A stretch of 64,000 nucleotides of DNA from Frankineae bacterium MT45 (GCA_900100325.1 LT629697.1:1364001-1428000); one strand, 5' to 3'. Positions 26,260 through 35,816 are shown, counted from the stretch's first letter. Notes: generated by a model not told the origin, from the letters alone. A program made the numbers and translations.

Positions 26260-28230
26260 TCAACCCGCGCGGCGACGCCCGCGGTCCCGGGAGCGGAGGT
26301 AGTCGGTGACGACGTACTCGCCGAGTGCGCCTCGGGCTGGCAGCAGTACCCGCCCGCCGTTGCGGCGACCCAGTTCCTGCATGAAATCGATGAGCCGGGG
26401 CTCGTCGTCGAGCATGAAGACGTTGATGGTGGCTCCGCGGCGGGTGCAGCGCTCGACCTCGGCGAAGGTGGCGGCCAGGGTCTGCGGCGAGGGTGGCCAG
26501 TCGAAGTCGGCGAACCCATCCGCCGCAAGATGCGCCGTCGGCTCGCCGTCGGTGATCACCAGGATGATCGGGTCAGACGTCTTGTGCTTGTCGAGGTGGC
26601 GCCGGGCCAGCATCAGCGCGTGCTGCAGGTTGGTGCCCTGCACCCGCTGGAAGTCGTGGTCGACGAGCTGGCGGGGCGTCATCACCCGGGCGTAGTCACT
26701 GAAGCCGATGATCTCGATCGCGTCCTGCGGGTACTTGGTGGTGACCAGCGAATGAAGAGCCAGAGCCGTCGTCTTCGCCTCGCCCCAGGTGCCGCGCAGC
26801 TCCATCGACCAGGACATGTCGACGAGCAGGGCGATGGCCGAGGATGAGCGGCGTTCGGTCTCGACCACCTCGAAGTCCTCGGGCGCGAGCTCGATGCGCT
26901 GACCGGCCGCCCGATCGATCGGCCCAGCCCGCAGCACAGAATTGCGCACTGTGCGCACCACGTCCAGCGGCTGTTCGTCGCCGAAGTGCCACTGCCGGCT
27001 GGCCCCGGTCACCTCCCCGGCGGCTCCGGCATTGCGGACGTCGTGGCCGCCGCGCCCGACCGACTCCAGGTTCGCGAAGACCCGGCGCAGGGCGGTGGCC
27101 CCGAGGCGGCGCAGCGCGCGGGGGCTCAACTGCAGACCCTCGCCACCTCGCTCGAGGTAGCCCTGCTTCTGCAGTTCACGTTCGATCCGGCGCAGGTTCT
27201 CGAGATCCTCGACGGCCGGTCGTCCGAGGGCGCGTTCGATGAGTTCGTCGTCGATGTCGTCCAGGCTCGCTCCGGGGTAGTCCTGACCGGCCAGCGCCGC
27301 CAGCTCATCGAGGTCGGCCAGCTCGGCCAGCGCCTGGGTGGCGTCGGAGAAGCCCATCCCGTTCCCCTCGCCGCTGTTCGGCTCCCGCCCGCCCCACTGC
27401 AGGTCCGGACGGGCTGCGCGCAGCGAGTCCTGCAGGCGCCCCATCTGCTCGGCCAGGCCGGCGTCCGACATCGCCTGCTGCATGAGTCCGGCCAGCTCCG
27501 CCTGCTGTTCGGGGCTGAGCGAGTTCATCAGTCGCTGAGCCGCCGCCGAGCGCCGGGCCAGCGAGTCGATGAGCTCGGAGAGGTTCGCCGGATTGTCCGG
27601 GAAATACTGGCCGTACTGGTTCATGAACTCGTCGAACTGATCCTGCGTGTGCTCGCCGCGGGCGTCGGCGTCAAGCATGTCGTTGAGGGCCTTCATCATC
27701 TCGGCGATGGCGGCCAGGTCTTGGGAGTCAGCACTGGCCAATGCATCTCGCATGCCGGCGAACTGAGCGTCCAGCACTTCGCTGCGCAGCAGTTCCTGGA
27801 TCTCGTCGTACTTCGCCCGGGCCTGCGAGTCGCGCCACTGGTATTCGCTCAGTTGCCGCACGGCCCGGGACGTGTCCTTCGGTAGCGCGTCGAGCTCAGC
27901 CTCGGCCAGGCGCGCCGAGTCCGACGGGTCGGGGAAGAGCGCCTGCCGTTCGGCCTCGAGGGCCTCGTCCAGGAGATCGCGGACCTGCTGCAGTGTGCCG
28001 TCCAGCCGGTTCTCCCGGCGCATGGCGCGGGCTCGTTCCCGAGCCTTGCGCCGCAGCGCGTCCAGCCCGGAGCGACCGTCCAGGCCACGGCGGAGCAGGC
28101 TGCGCAGCGCATCGCGGGGCGAGCCGCCGGCCAGCACGTCCTCGCCGAGCTCGTCGAGGGCTCGGCGCACGTCGAAGGGGGAGTCCAGCGGATCCGGACC
28201 CCCGTGCCAGGCGCCGAAGCGGGCCGTCAT
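26260..28230 (-). CDS. VWA domain protein, partner of AAA+ ATPase
   Basis: 656 aa. Residues up to about 450 are helical and charge-rich, with DNPANLSELIDSLARRSAAAQ and similar amphipathic runs. A von Willebrand A domain (about 465-640) carries a MIDAS site: DMSWS (DXSXS) and a later TDGEP. It follows the AAA+ gene with a 4-bp overlap. The pair resembles the magnesium-chelatase-like BchI/BchD or MoxR/VWA systems, and M. tuberculosis Rv0958/Rv0959. Such pairs act as ATP-driven remodelling or metal-insertion complexes; the client here is unknown. Confidence 0.82.
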   Translation of the reverse strand: MTARFGAWHGGPDPLDSPFDVRRALDELGEDVLAGGSPRDALRSLLRRGLDGRSGLDALRRKARERARAMRRENRLDGTLQQVRDLLDEALEAERQALFPDPSDSARLAEAELDALPKDTSRAVRQLSEYQWRDSQARAKYDEIQELLRSEVLDAQFAGMRDALASADSQDLAAIAEMMKALNDMLDADARGEHTQDQFDEFMNQYGQYFPDNPANLSELIDSLARRSAAAQRLMNSLSPEQQAELAGLMQQAMSDAGLAEQMGRLQDSLRAARPDLQWGGREPNSGEGNGMGFSDATQALAELADLDELAALAGQDYPGASLDDIDDELIERALGRPAVEDLENLRRIERELQKQGYLERGGEGLQLSPRALRRLGATALRRVFANLESVGRGGHDVRNAGAAGEVTGASRQWHFGDEQPLDVVRTVRNSVLRAGPIDRAAGQRIELAPEDFEVVETERRSSSAIALLVDMSWSMELRGTWGEAKTTALALHSLVTTKYPQDAIEIIGFSDYARVMTPRQLVDHDFQRVQGTNLQHALMLARRHLDKHKTSDPIILVITDGEPTAHLAADGFADFDWPPSPQTLAATFAEVERCTRRGATINVFMLDDEPRLIDFMQELGRRNGGRVLLPARGALGEYVVTDYLRSRDRGRRRAG

Positions 28231-29705
28231 GCTCCGTAGACCGTCCGTCCGCCGGAGCTGTCCTTGGCCAGACGCTTGTTGAGGTACAGCCCTTCGAGGG
28301 CGAACTCGACGGCCGCTGCGGCGACGCCAACTGCGGCCGGACCCTCGCCCAGGCCGTCGGGCTCCAGGCGCTCCAGCAGGTCGCTGAGCCCGGGAACCGC
28401 GCCGATCTGCCCGAGCAGGTCATCGGCCGAGACGGTGTCGCCGGTCTCGATGACCAGCCCGTCATCGAACTTCTGCTGTAGTGGCCGCAGATCCAGCCCG
28501 GCCAGCCGGGAGCGGTAGGTGGCTGCGGTGGCGACCCGCAGCAGGTGCTCCAGCACCTCGAACTCGCGCCCCTCGTCGGCGTCGTCGAACTCGACCTTGC
28601 CGCGGGATGCGGGGACGACCGCGGGGAGGTCGGCCACCCGGGCGACCGCGACCGCCTCGCCGTTGATCGCGGCGCGGCGTACGGCGCTCGCCGCGACCGT
28701 CTCGACCGCGGCGATCGCGAACCGCGCCGAGACTCCAGAGCGCTGGTCGACCTGGGGCGCATCGCGCACCGTGCGCGCGAATCGTCCGACAATCTCGAGG
28801 AGATGTCCGGGGACGACCGGCGCTGAGAGGGCATCCTCGCTCGTCGGGTCGCCCCAGAGGACGGCCGCCTCCTGGGCCATCAGCCGCAGCTCGTCGTTGA
28901 GTTCAAGCGGGTAGTGCGTGCGCACCTCGGCCCCGAAGCGGTCCTTCAGCGGGGTGATGATGCGGCCACGGTTGGTGTAATCCTCTGGGTTGGCGCTCGC
29001 CACCATGAGCAGGTCCAGCGGCAGGCGGAGCTGGTAGCCACGGATCTGAATGTCCCGTTCTTCAAGGACATTCAGTAGTGCGACCTGAATCCGCTCGGCC
29101 AGGTCGGGGAGCTCGTTGACCGCGAAGATGCCGCGATTTGTTCGGGGAACGAGGCCGTAGTGGACCGTCTCCGGGTCGCCGAGGGTGCGCCCCTCGGCAA
29201 CCTTGATCGGGTCGATATCACCGATGAGATCGCCGACTGACGTGTCGGGTGTGGCCAACTTTTCCCCGATTCGTTCACTGCGGTGACGCCAGCTGATCGG
29301 CAGCGAGTCGCCGAACTCATCAGCGCGAATCAGCGAGCTGGCGGTGATCGGGTGGTACGGGTGTTCGTTGAGTTCGGATCCGGCGATCACCGGCGTCCAC
29401 TCGTCGAGCAGCCCGACCAGTGTGCGGATCAGCCGAGTCTTGCCTTGCCCGCGTTCGCCGAGAAGCACGATGTCGTGGCCGGCGAGCAGCGCCCGCTCGA
29501 TCTCGGGGAGGACGGTGTCGTCGAAGCCGACGATGCCGGGAGCCGATGACTCTCCGGAGGCGAGGCGATTGATGAGGTTCTGCCGAATCTCCGCCTTGAC
29601 GCTGCGGTGCACGTGGCCGCTGGCCCGTAGGTCACCGAGGGTTGAGATGTTCGGGGCGCCGTTGCCCTCGACTGGAATTTCACTGCCGAAGTCAGGTGAG
29701 GTCAC
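28227..29705 (-). CDS. AAA+ ATPase, magnesium chelatase/MoxR-like
   Basis: 492 aa from GTG 29705. Walker A is LLGERGQGKTRLIRTL (about residue 82). The Walker B region GIFAVNELPDLAERI has Asn where Asp is usual. Sensor motifs follow (LLMVASANPEDYTNRG, PLKDRFGAEV), the pattern of the MoxR/ChlI clade. The next gene (VWA) starts within its last codons. I prefer GTG 29705 over a TTG at 29726, since the extra seven residues (MRRSVDG) are not conserved-looking. It probably forms a hexameric ring with the VWA partner. Confidence 0.85.
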   Translation of the reverse strand: MTSPDFGSEIPVEGNGAPNISTLGDLRASGHVHRSVKAEIRQNLINRLASGESSAPGIVGFDDTVLPEIERALLAGHDIVLLGERGQGKTRLIRTLVGLLDEWTPVIAGSELNEHPYHPITASSLIRADEFGDSLPISWRHRSERIGEKLATPDTSVGDLIGDIDPIKVAEGRTLGDPETVHYGLVPRTNRGIFAVNELPDLAERIQVALLNVLEERDIQIRGYQLRLPLDLLMVASANPEDYTNRGRIITPLKDRFGAEVRTHYPLELNDELRLMAQEAAVLWGDPTSEDALSAPVVPGHLLEIVGRFARTVRDAPQVDQRSGVSARFAIAAVETVAASAVRRAAINGEAVAVARVADLPAVVPASRGKVEFDDADEGREFEVLEHLLRVATAATYRSRLAGLDLRPLQQKFDDGLVIETGDTVSADDLLGQIGAVPGLSDLLERLEPDGLGEGPAAVGVAAAAVEFALEGLYLNKRLAKDSSGGRTVYGA

Positions 29706-30108
29706 CCCATCGACGCTACGGCGCAATTTCCCCGCGTGCCAGCACCCTCTGTTCGCCCCGAGATGAATCGCCGATCTCGGACGCGCCCAGCGGCGCGTGG
29801 GTCATTTGGCGACGGTGCCTAAGGCAGAATCATTCAAGCGGGCCGCCGCCTCGCGCCGAGGCGCGGTGGACAGGCGACGACCCACTCGAACGAACTCATG
29901 ATCGGCCCCCCGGCCGAGCTTGCGGTTGGCGACCGAGCCCCCGGGGCCGGTCGCCTCGTGCACATCGACTTGTGCACATCGAGCTGGGCAGCCCCGCTGC
30001 TCAACTCGACGAAACGAGTTCCAAAGTGGATCGTTTCTCAAGTAGATTAATAATCAAGTAAAGCGCCTGTCAAGTTGAACGTTGAACGAGCCAATTAGGA
30101 ATGCAACG
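29706..30108. other. Intergenic region, divergent AAA+/MarR promoters
   Basis: About 400 bases without a convincing gene. It holds an 11-bp direct repeat GTGCACATCGA (29958-29968, 29972-29982), an inverted repeat AACTCG/CGAGTT (30003-30020), and an AT-rich patch with the palindrome GATTA-A-TAATC (30045-30055) and three TCAAGT copies (30038, 30054, 30070). A GTTGAAC direct repeat (30074-30087) follows. The AT-rich patch lies 54-71 bases before the marR ATG and is the likely promoter/MarR-binding zone. Confidence 0.5.
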
Positions 30109-30609
30109 ATGGAATCCCCCCAGACCACTGAGATCGATCCCGCACTGGTCAGTGCTGCCGCAGCCCTGCGCGAGTTGATCCTCGCGAGCGAGAACTACCG
30201 GCAGGTGGTCGCCACGAAGCTTGCGCTCACCGTCAGCGAGACCCAAGCCGTCTCCTACCTCTATGCCCGCGGACGGATGGGGCAGGGTGATCTAGGTGCG
30301 GCGATGGGCTTCAACACCAGCTCCACCACCGCCCTGGTTGACCGCCTGGAGCGCAATTCCCTCGCCGAACGCGTCGCCGACCCCTCCGATCGCCGGCGCA
30401 GCATCATCCAGCTGACCGCCGGTGGCCAGCAGGTGGTCAATGCGTCCCGAGAGTGGTTCATCCATGCCTTCGACGAGATCCCGGCCGGCGAGCTGGGTGA
30501 CGTCGCCGAGGTGCTGCTGGTGCTGGCCGAGGGCCTGCGCGCCCGGACCTCAACCATCCCGGCCGAGCCGGAGATGGTCGAGAGAACCGCCCCCAGACGC
30601 CGGCGCTGA
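30109..30609 (+). CDS. MarR-family transcriptional regulator
   Basis: 166 aa. A winged-helix MarR protein: LTVSETQAVSYLYARGRM, QGDLGAAMGFNTSSTTALVDRLE (recognition helix) and DPSDRRRSIIQLTAGGQ (wing). ATG at 30109 is preferred over a TTG at 30082; both lie after an AGGA. It is followed after 67 bp by the DrrA/DrrB transporter genes, so it probably represses an export operon and responds to a small ligand. Repeats upstream may be its operator. Confidence 0.88.
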   Translation: MESPQTTEIDPALVSAAAALRELILASENYRQVVATKLALTVSETQAVSYLYARGRMGQGDLGAAMGFNTSSTTALVDRLERNSLAERVADPSDRRRSIIQLTAGGQQVVNASREWFIHAFDEIPAGELGDVAEVLLVLAEGLRARTSTIPAEPEMVERTAPRRRR

Positions 30610-30676
30610 ACGACGGCGCGCGGTGTGCATCCACCGCCCGCCGAATTTTGTCAGTGCCGGGCGATAGGTTCGTGGC

Positions 30677-31705
30677 ATGTCTGATGCCGTCATCGCCGAA
30701 GGTCTCGTTAAACGGTTCGGTACCACGGTCGCCCTCGACGGGCTCGACCTCTCGGTTCCCGAAGGAAGCGTGCTCGGGCTGCTCGGGCCCAACGGTGCGG
30801 GTAAAACCACCGCCGTCCGCGTGCTGGCCACGCTGCTGCGCCCTGACGCCGGACGCGCGGTGGTGCGAGGCATCGATGTCACGGCTCATCCCGAACAGGT
30901 TCGGCGCATCATCGGCGTCACCGGCCAGTTCGCCGCAATCGATGACTACCTCACCGGCCGCGAGAACCTGATCCTCTTCGGCCGCCTCTTCCATCTCGGT
31001 CGGGCAAAGGCGGCGGCCCGGGCCGATGAGCTGCTGGAGCGCTTCGATCTCACCGACGCCGCTTCGCGGATCGCCAAGACCTACTCCGGCGGCATGCGGC
31101 GGCGCCTGGACATCGCGGCGTCGCTCATTTCGCAGCCACAGGTCCTCTTCCTGGACGAGCCCACCACCGGCCTCGACCCGCGCAGCCGCCTCGGCATGTG
31201 GGGCGTCATCGAAGATCTGGTGAAGGGGGGAACGACCATGCTCCTCACCACTCAGTATCTGGAGGAGGCGGACGCGCTCGCCTCCTCCATCGCCGTGATC
31301 GACGCCGGCAAGGTGATCGCGCGGGGCACGTCGGACGAGTTGAAGGCGCAGGTCGGCGGTGCCCGCCTCGAACTGGCCATCGCCGCCGCGACCGACCACA
31401 CAGATTCGTCGGCGCTCGACACGGCCGCTGCCATCATGCGGGGGGTCGGCGACGGGGCTGAGCCGTCAGTCGACACCGAGAGCCGGCGCGTCTCGGTCCC
31501 GGTCAACGCGGGTGCCAGTGTGCTCGCGGAGGTGGTGCGTCAGCTGGACGCGGTCGGCATCGGTATCGACGATCTCGCGCTGCGCCGGCCGACGCTCGAC
31601 GACGTATTCCTTACCCTCACCGGCCACGGCGCCACCGACGAAGTCGTCAACGATGATGCGGCCGAGCGAGCTCAATCGAAGAAGCCAGCGAAGGGACGCC
31701 ACTGA
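30677..31705 (+). CDS. ABC transporter ATP-binding protein, DrrA-like
   Basis: 342 aa. Drug-export ABC ATPase of the daunorubicin-resistance (DrrA) family. Walker A LLGPNGAGKTTAVRVLATLL (about 42), signature YSGGMRRRLDIAASL, Walker B VLFLDEPTTGLDPRSR, and H-loop LLTTQYLEEAD. The C-terminal 100 aa form the DrrA-type extension that couples to the permease. It overlaps the permease gene by 1 bp (TGATG). Substrate unknown; the preceding MarR gene suggests induction by the exported compound. Confidence 0.93.
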   Translation: MSDAVIAEGLVKRFGTTVALDGLDLSVPEGSVLGLLGPNGAGKTTAVRVLATLLRPDAGRAVVRGIDVTAHPEQVRRIIGVTGQFAAIDDYLTGRENLILFGRLFHLGRAKAAARADELLERFDLTDAASRIAKTYSGGMRRRLDIAASLISQPQVLFLDEPTTGLDPRSRLGMWGVIEDLVKGGTTMLLTTQYLEEADALASSIAVIDAGKVIARGTSDELKAQVGGARLELAIAAATDHTDSSALDTAAAIMRGVGDGAEPSVDTESRRVSVPVNAGASVLAEVVRQLDAVGIGIDDLALRRPTLDDVFLTLTGHGATDEVVNDDAAERAQSKKPAKGRH

Positions 31706-32532
31706 TGAGCGCCGTCACTGCTCCGCCACCCGCCGCCTTTACCCGTCGGCGAGGGGCGTTGATCACCGATTCCCTGACCATGACGTGGCGTCTGCTGCGT
31801 ACCGCCCTACGGATCCCGGACCTGCTGGTCTTCTCGACGATTCAGCCGGTCATGTTCGTGCTGCTTTTTCGCTACGTCTTCGGCGGCGCGATCGAGACCG
31901 GCGGGATCCCGTACGTCCAGTTCCTGATGCCGGGCATCTTCGTCCAGACCCTGGCCTTCAACGGCGCGGCGACCGGTATCGGCGTCGCCGATGACATGGC
32001 GAAGGGGATCGTCGACCGGTTCCGGACGCTGCCCATCTCGCCGGCCGCGATGTTCATCGGACGGGCCATCGCCGACACGATTCGCTCGGCCTTCGTGCTC
32101 TTCATCATGGTGGTGGTCGGCGTCGCCACCGGGTATCGCTTCCACACCACTTTCGTCGACCTGGTTGCCGGCGTCGCGCTCATGCTCTTCTTCAGCTTCT
32201 GCTTCAGCTGGATCGGCATCTTCATCGGTCTGATCGTGAAGTCGGTCGAGGCAGCCTCCTCCGGCGGTTTTCTCTGGCTCTTCCCGCTCACCTTTGCCAG
32301 CTCCGCGTTCGTGCCGGTGAGTTCGATGCCCAGCTGGCTGCAGACGTTCGCCAAATACAACCCGATCACGCTGGTGGTTGACGCCGTACGGGGATGGTTC
32401 GACCATGACCTGCAGGCGGCGCTGCACATCAACGTCGCCACCAGCGCGCTGCAGTCTCTCTGCTGGTTGCTGGGAATCCTGCTGGTCTTCGTCCCGCTCT
32501 GCGTGCGGCGCTTCCGCAAGCTCTCCGGATGA
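31705..32532 (+). CDS. ABC transporter permease, DrrB-like
   Basis: 275 aa ABC-2 type permease. About six hydrophobic segments, including LLVFSTIQPVMFVLLFRYVF and FVLFIMVVVGVATGYRF, match DrrB/ABC-2 permeases. Starts at ATG overlapping the ATPase stop by 1 bp, so the two are coupled and form one efflux pump. It ends 15 bp before the convergent greA stop. Its likely role is efflux of a lipophilic toxin or secondary metabolite. Confidence 0.9.
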   Translation: MSAVTAPPPAAFTRRRGALITDSLTMTWRLLRTALRIPDLLVFSTIQPVMFVLLFRYVFGGAIETGGIPYVQFLMPGIFVQTLAFNGAATGIGVADDMAKGIVDRFRTLPISPAAMFIGRAIADTIRSAFVLFIMVVVGVATGYRFHTTFVDLVAGVALMLFFSFCFSWIGIFIGLIVKSVEAASSGGFLWLFPLTFASSAFVPVSSMPSWLQTFAKYNPITLVVDAVRGWFDHDLQAALHINVATSALQSLCWLLGILLVFVPLCVRRFRKLSG

Positions 32533-32547
32533 GCCGGTGCGCCCCGA

Positions 32548-33045
32548 TCAGCCGGAGAAGGGCTCGACCTTCAGCAGCTTGAGCTTCAGCGTCTTGCCGT
32601 TGGGGGTCTCGTAGCTGACCGTGGCGCCGGCCGCGGCGCCGGTGAGCGCCTGACCCAGTGGGGAGGCGGCCGAATAGACCTGCAGATCGGTCGTCTCGGC
32701 CTCTTCACGGGAACCGATCAGGAACTTCTCAGTCTCGTCGTCGCCATCGAACTGCACCGTCACCACGGTGCCGGGGCCGGCCTTGCCGTTCGTGGTCGGT
32801 GCCTCACCGACCTTCGCGTTACGCAGCAACTGCTGGAGCTGCATGATGCGCCCCTCCTGCTTGCCCTGCTCCTCGCGGGCGGCGTGGTAACCGCCGTTCT
32901 CCTTCAGGTCGCCCTCTTCGCGGCGGTCGTTGATCTCCTGTGCCATCGCCGGACGGTTCGCAATCAGCTCGTCGAGCTCACGCGAGAGCCGGTCGAAGGC
33001 GTCTTGCGTGAGCCAGGTGACTTGCGTATCGGGCGTGCTGGACAT
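32548..33045 (-). CDS. greA: Transcription elongation factor GreA
   Basis: 165 aa, normal length. Rescues backtracked RNA polymerase by stimulating transcript cleavage. The N-terminal coiled coil (about 10-75: [20 protein letters not shown], then [20 protein letters not shown] with the acidic tip residues) and the C-terminal FKBP-like domain ([37 protein letters not shown]) are both seen. ATG start with AGGAGAG upstream. Divergent from mca, as in M. tuberculosis (Rv1080c-Rv1082). Confidence 0.95.
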   Translation of the reverse strand: MSSTPDTQVTWLTQDAFDRLSRELDELIANRPAMAQEINDRREEGDLKENGGYHAAREEQGKQEGRIMQLQQLLRNAKVGEAPTTNGKAGPGTVVTVQFDGDDETEKFLIGSREEAETTDLQVYSAASPLGQALTGAAAGATVSYETPNGKTLKLKLLKVEPFSG

Positions 33046-33186
33046 GAACTCTCCTAAAGCAAATGAAACTCTGAACCTAACACCGCGAGCGCAGGATGCG
33101 CCAAATCGACGGCCGAATTACGGACTGTAGCCCCCGATTTGGGGTGTGTCGCGTGGCAGGCCGCTGGGTCGGTCACAATAGAAGGC

Positions 33187-34227
33187 GTGTCTGCAACCGG
33201 AATGTCTGAATCTGGCCCTCTCTCATCAGGCCCTGCCCGATCGGGGTCCGCGCGCGCCGCGACCGGCCCCGCCCCGCTCTCCAGCGCCGGAGAGCCGCTG
33301 CGGCTGATGGCCGTCCACGCTCACCCGGACGACGAGTCGAGCAAGGGCGCGGCGACGATGGCCCGCTACGTCGACGAGGGCGTCGAGGTGCTCGTCGTCA
33401 CCTGCACCGGTGGCGAGCGTGGAAGCATCCTCAACCCGGCGCTGCAGGGGCGGGCGGATATCGAGGCGAACATCGCCGAGATTCGCAAGGGTGAGATGGA
33501 CCGGGCCCGCGCGATCCTGGGCGTCGCGCAGGCGTGGCTGGGTTTCGTCGATTCGGGACTGCCCGAGGGCGACCCGCTGCCGCCGCTGCCGGAGGGGTGC
33601 TTCGGGCTGATGGACGTGAACACCGCCGCCGAGGCCCTGGTGGCCCAGATTCGCTCGTTCCGGCCGCAGGTCATCACGACCTACGACGAGAACGGCGGCT
33701 ACCCGCACCCCGACCACATCATGTGCCACAACATCACCATGCGCGCATTCGCGACCGCCGGTGACCCGGACGCCTACCCCGACGCCGGGGCGCCCTGGCA
33801 GCCGTCGAAGCTCTACTACGACGTCGGCTTCAGCATGGAGCGGATGCAGGCGCTGCACGACGCGATGACCTCCAAGGGTCTGGAGTCGCCCTTCGAGGAG
33901 ATCCGTTCCCGCTGGAGCGAGCGCTCGGAGAAGCGCCGGGTCCCGAACATCACCACCCGGATCCCCTGCGGCGACTGGTTCGAGCGGCGCGATGCGGCAT
34001 TGCTGGCCCACGCCACCCAGGTCGACCCGAACGGCTGGTTCTTCAAGGCGCCGTTGGACATCCAGCGCAACGCCTGGGGCACCGAGGACTTCGAGCTGGC
34101 CCAGGCCCTCGTTCCGACGTCGCTGCCTGAGGATGATCTCTTCGCCGGGGTCCGGGCCGAGAGCGCGTCCGGTGATGGGCTGGCCAACGGTGCGAGCCGC
34201 ACCGCGGACGAGCTGTCGAGCCGATGA
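33187..34227 (+). CDS. mca: Mycothiol S-conjugate amidase
   Basis: 346 aa from GTG 33187. A zinc LmbE-family amidase that cleaves mycothiol S-conjugates to mercapturic acids in detoxification. The zinc site AVHAHPDDESSKGA (HPDDE) is near residue 40, and YPHPDHIMCHN supplies a further histidine. The first 40 residues are low-complexity; GTG 33187 (AGAAGG just upstream) and ATG 33202 are both possible starts. It overlaps the next gene by 4 bp. Its presence shows that this organism makes mycothiol. Confidence 0.9.
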   Translation: MSATGMSESGPLSSGPARSGSARAATGPAPLSSAGEPLRLMAVHAHPDDESSKGAATMARYVDEGVEVLVVTCTGGERGSILNPALQGRADIEANIAEIRKGEMDRARAILGVAQAWLGFVDSGLPEGDPLPPLPEGCFGLMDVNTAAEALVAQIRSFRPQVITTYDENGGYPHPDHIMCHNITMRAFATAGDPDAYPDAGAPWQPSKLYYDVGFSMERMQALHDAMTSKGLESPFEEIRSRWSERSEKRRVPNITTRIPCGDWFERRDAALLAHATQVDPNGWFFKAPLDIQRNAWGTEDFELAQALVPTSLPEDDLFAGVRAESASGDGLANGASRTADELSSR

Positions 34228-34649
34228 TCAGCGCGCCCGCCGCCACCGCACTGCTCCAGCAGGCGACCGCCCATATCTTCGCCCACCACCCGGTGCTGGC
34301 CGATGCAGTCGTCTCCGCGGCCACTGCGGCCCCCACCGGCTCAACTGACAACAGCGGTGACGGGGAGGACCACAAGGCGGGCCCCTGGGGGCTGGGGATC
34401 ATCCTGATCCTCTGCATCGCCTGCTACTTCCTCTTCCGCTCGATGTCACGCCACCTGCGCACCGTCCGGGACGGGTTCCCCGGCGACGCGGACGAGCCTG
34501 CCGAGCCGACGAAGCAGGGCGACTCGGTCGAACCGGTCGGGCCGGACGGTGGCCCGCGTTCAAGCGAGGCAGCGTCGTCAAGCGGTGCTTCGCCCGCGGG
34601 CAGCAGCTCCTCGTCGCAGCAGCCCGCGCCGCCAACCGGGACGGGCTGA
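34224..34649 (+). CDS. Single-TM small membrane protein
   Basis: 141 aa. A short N-terminal helix, one transmembrane segment (about 54-71, WGLGIILILCIACYFLF), then a basic patch and a Ser/Pro/Gly-rich acidic tail. It overlaps mca by 4 bp and sits where Rv1081c-like small membrane proteins occur near mca, suggesting an ancillary role that is not defined. No catalytic motif is visible. Confidence 0.65.
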   Translation: MISAPAATALLQQATAHIFAHHPVLADAVVSAATAAPTGSTDNSGDGEDHKAGPWGLGIILILCIACYFLFRSMSRHLRTVRDGFPGDADEPAEPTKQGDSVEPVGPDGGPRSSEAASSSGASPAGSSSSSQQPAPPTGTG

Positions 34650-34679
34650 CCGCAGTCTGCTCAGGAGAGGAGTAAGCCG

Positions 34680-35816
34680 GTGCGCCCGCTCGAACTGAGC
34701 CGGGGTGACGTCCTCGCTCTCCGCTACGACGCCCAAGGGCTGCACCGTGCCGCGGCCGAGATCACCGATCTCGCCGTCCTCGACATCGGCGTCCAGGACT
34801 CCGGCCCGGATGCGGCGAAGCTGGCCTTCGACGCCCGCCTGACCACCGCACCGCCGGCCCACAACGTCGGCCCGCAGCAACCGCTGGCGCTCGTCTGGGG
34901 TCTGCGCGGCGCCCCCTACCTGCACCGGCGTTCGGAGCTGGACGACATCGCGGCTGCCTCCTGGCCACTCTCGGATGCCGACGCCGCGACCCGGCTGGGC
35001 GAGACCGGGGCGCGCCTGAAGAAGGCCGGTCGCCCCGCCCTGGAGGGTTTCGCCGAAGGCGTCGAACTGCTGCGCACCGTCATCACCGAACCGACGGCCA
35101 AGGGCGCGGCCAGCACGGCGATCAGCGGGCGGATGTCCGAAGAACTAGGCAGATTCTGCCGGGTCTGCCAGGTGGTGCACGTATCGGAACTCATCATGCG
35201 GTTGGCCTCCACGCCGGCCGGGATCGAGCTCGAGCCCGACACCTCCCCGCCGGTGCTGCTGCCGAACGCAGGCTTCGGCGCCGCAGCGGGTGACGTGTTG
35301 GCAACGCAGCGACTGGCCCGCCGCTACCTGGCGCTCCTCGGGCCGGCGACCGCCGCCGACGTGGCGGGCTACCTGGGCGCGCGTCGGGCCGACATCGAAG
35401 GCTGCTGGCCGGACGACCTGCGTCCGACCCTCACCGACGGAAAGGCGGGCTGGCTGCCGGCCGAGACCGCCGCACGCCTCGAATCGGGGAAGAAGTCAGC
35501 TCCCCCGCCACCGCGTGGCCTACGCCTGATCGGGGCCTTCGACCCCTGGCTGCAGGCCCGCGACCGCGAACTCATCGTCCCCGACCAGCGGCTGCACAAG
35601 GCGCTCTGGCCGGTGCTGGGACGCCCCGGGGTCATCCTCGGCGACGGGGAGGTCATAGGGACGTGGCGGCCGCAGAGCAAGAAACTCGCCCTCCAGTTGC
35701 GGATCGAGGAGTTCGTGCCGTTCAGCCCGTCGCTGCGCCGCGACCTCGACGTCGAGGCCAACCGAGTCGCCACCGTCCGCGGGCAGCAGTTGACGGGGCT
35801 GCAGCTGTCGTCCTGA
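34680..35816 (+). CDS. Winged-helix (HTH_42/AlkZ-like) DNA glycosylase-family protein
   Basis: 378 aa. HTH_42 family, which includes DNA glycosylases AlkZ and YcaQ that unhook interstrand cross-links. Repeated winged-helix modules are visible (YLALLGPATAADVAGYLGARRADIEG) and a C-terminal barrel (IGAFDPWLQARDRELIVPDQRLH; GVILGDGEVIGTWRPQ). The catalytic QXQ-type motif of AlkZ was not confirmed. GTG at 34680 is preceded by AGGAGAGGAG. Its 3' end overlaps the convergent DUF1992 gene by 95 bp. Confidence 0.75.
   Translation: MRPLELSRGDVLALRYDAQGLHRAAAEITDLAVLDIGVQDSGPDAAKLAFDARLTTAPPAHNVGPQQPLALVWGLRGAPYLHRRSELDDIAAASWPLSDADAATRLGETGARLKKAGRPALEGFAEGVELLRTVITEPTAKGAASTAISGRMSEELGRFCRVCQVVHVSELIMRLASTPAGIELEPDTSPPVLLPNAGFGAAAGDVLATQRLARRYLALLGPATAADVAGYLGARRADIEGCWPDDLRPTLTDGKAGWLPAETAARLESGKKSAPPPPRGLRLIGAFDPWLQARDRELIVPDQRLHKALWPVLGRPGVILGDGEVIGTWRPQSKKLALQLRIEEFVPFSPSLRRDLDVEANRVATVRGQQLTGLQLSS

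Noticed and set aside
29802-30041. Possible 79-aa minus-strand gene in the 29.7-30.1 kb gap
   Set aside because: No motif, no ribosome-binding site, and it lies across repeats and the promoter zone of marR.
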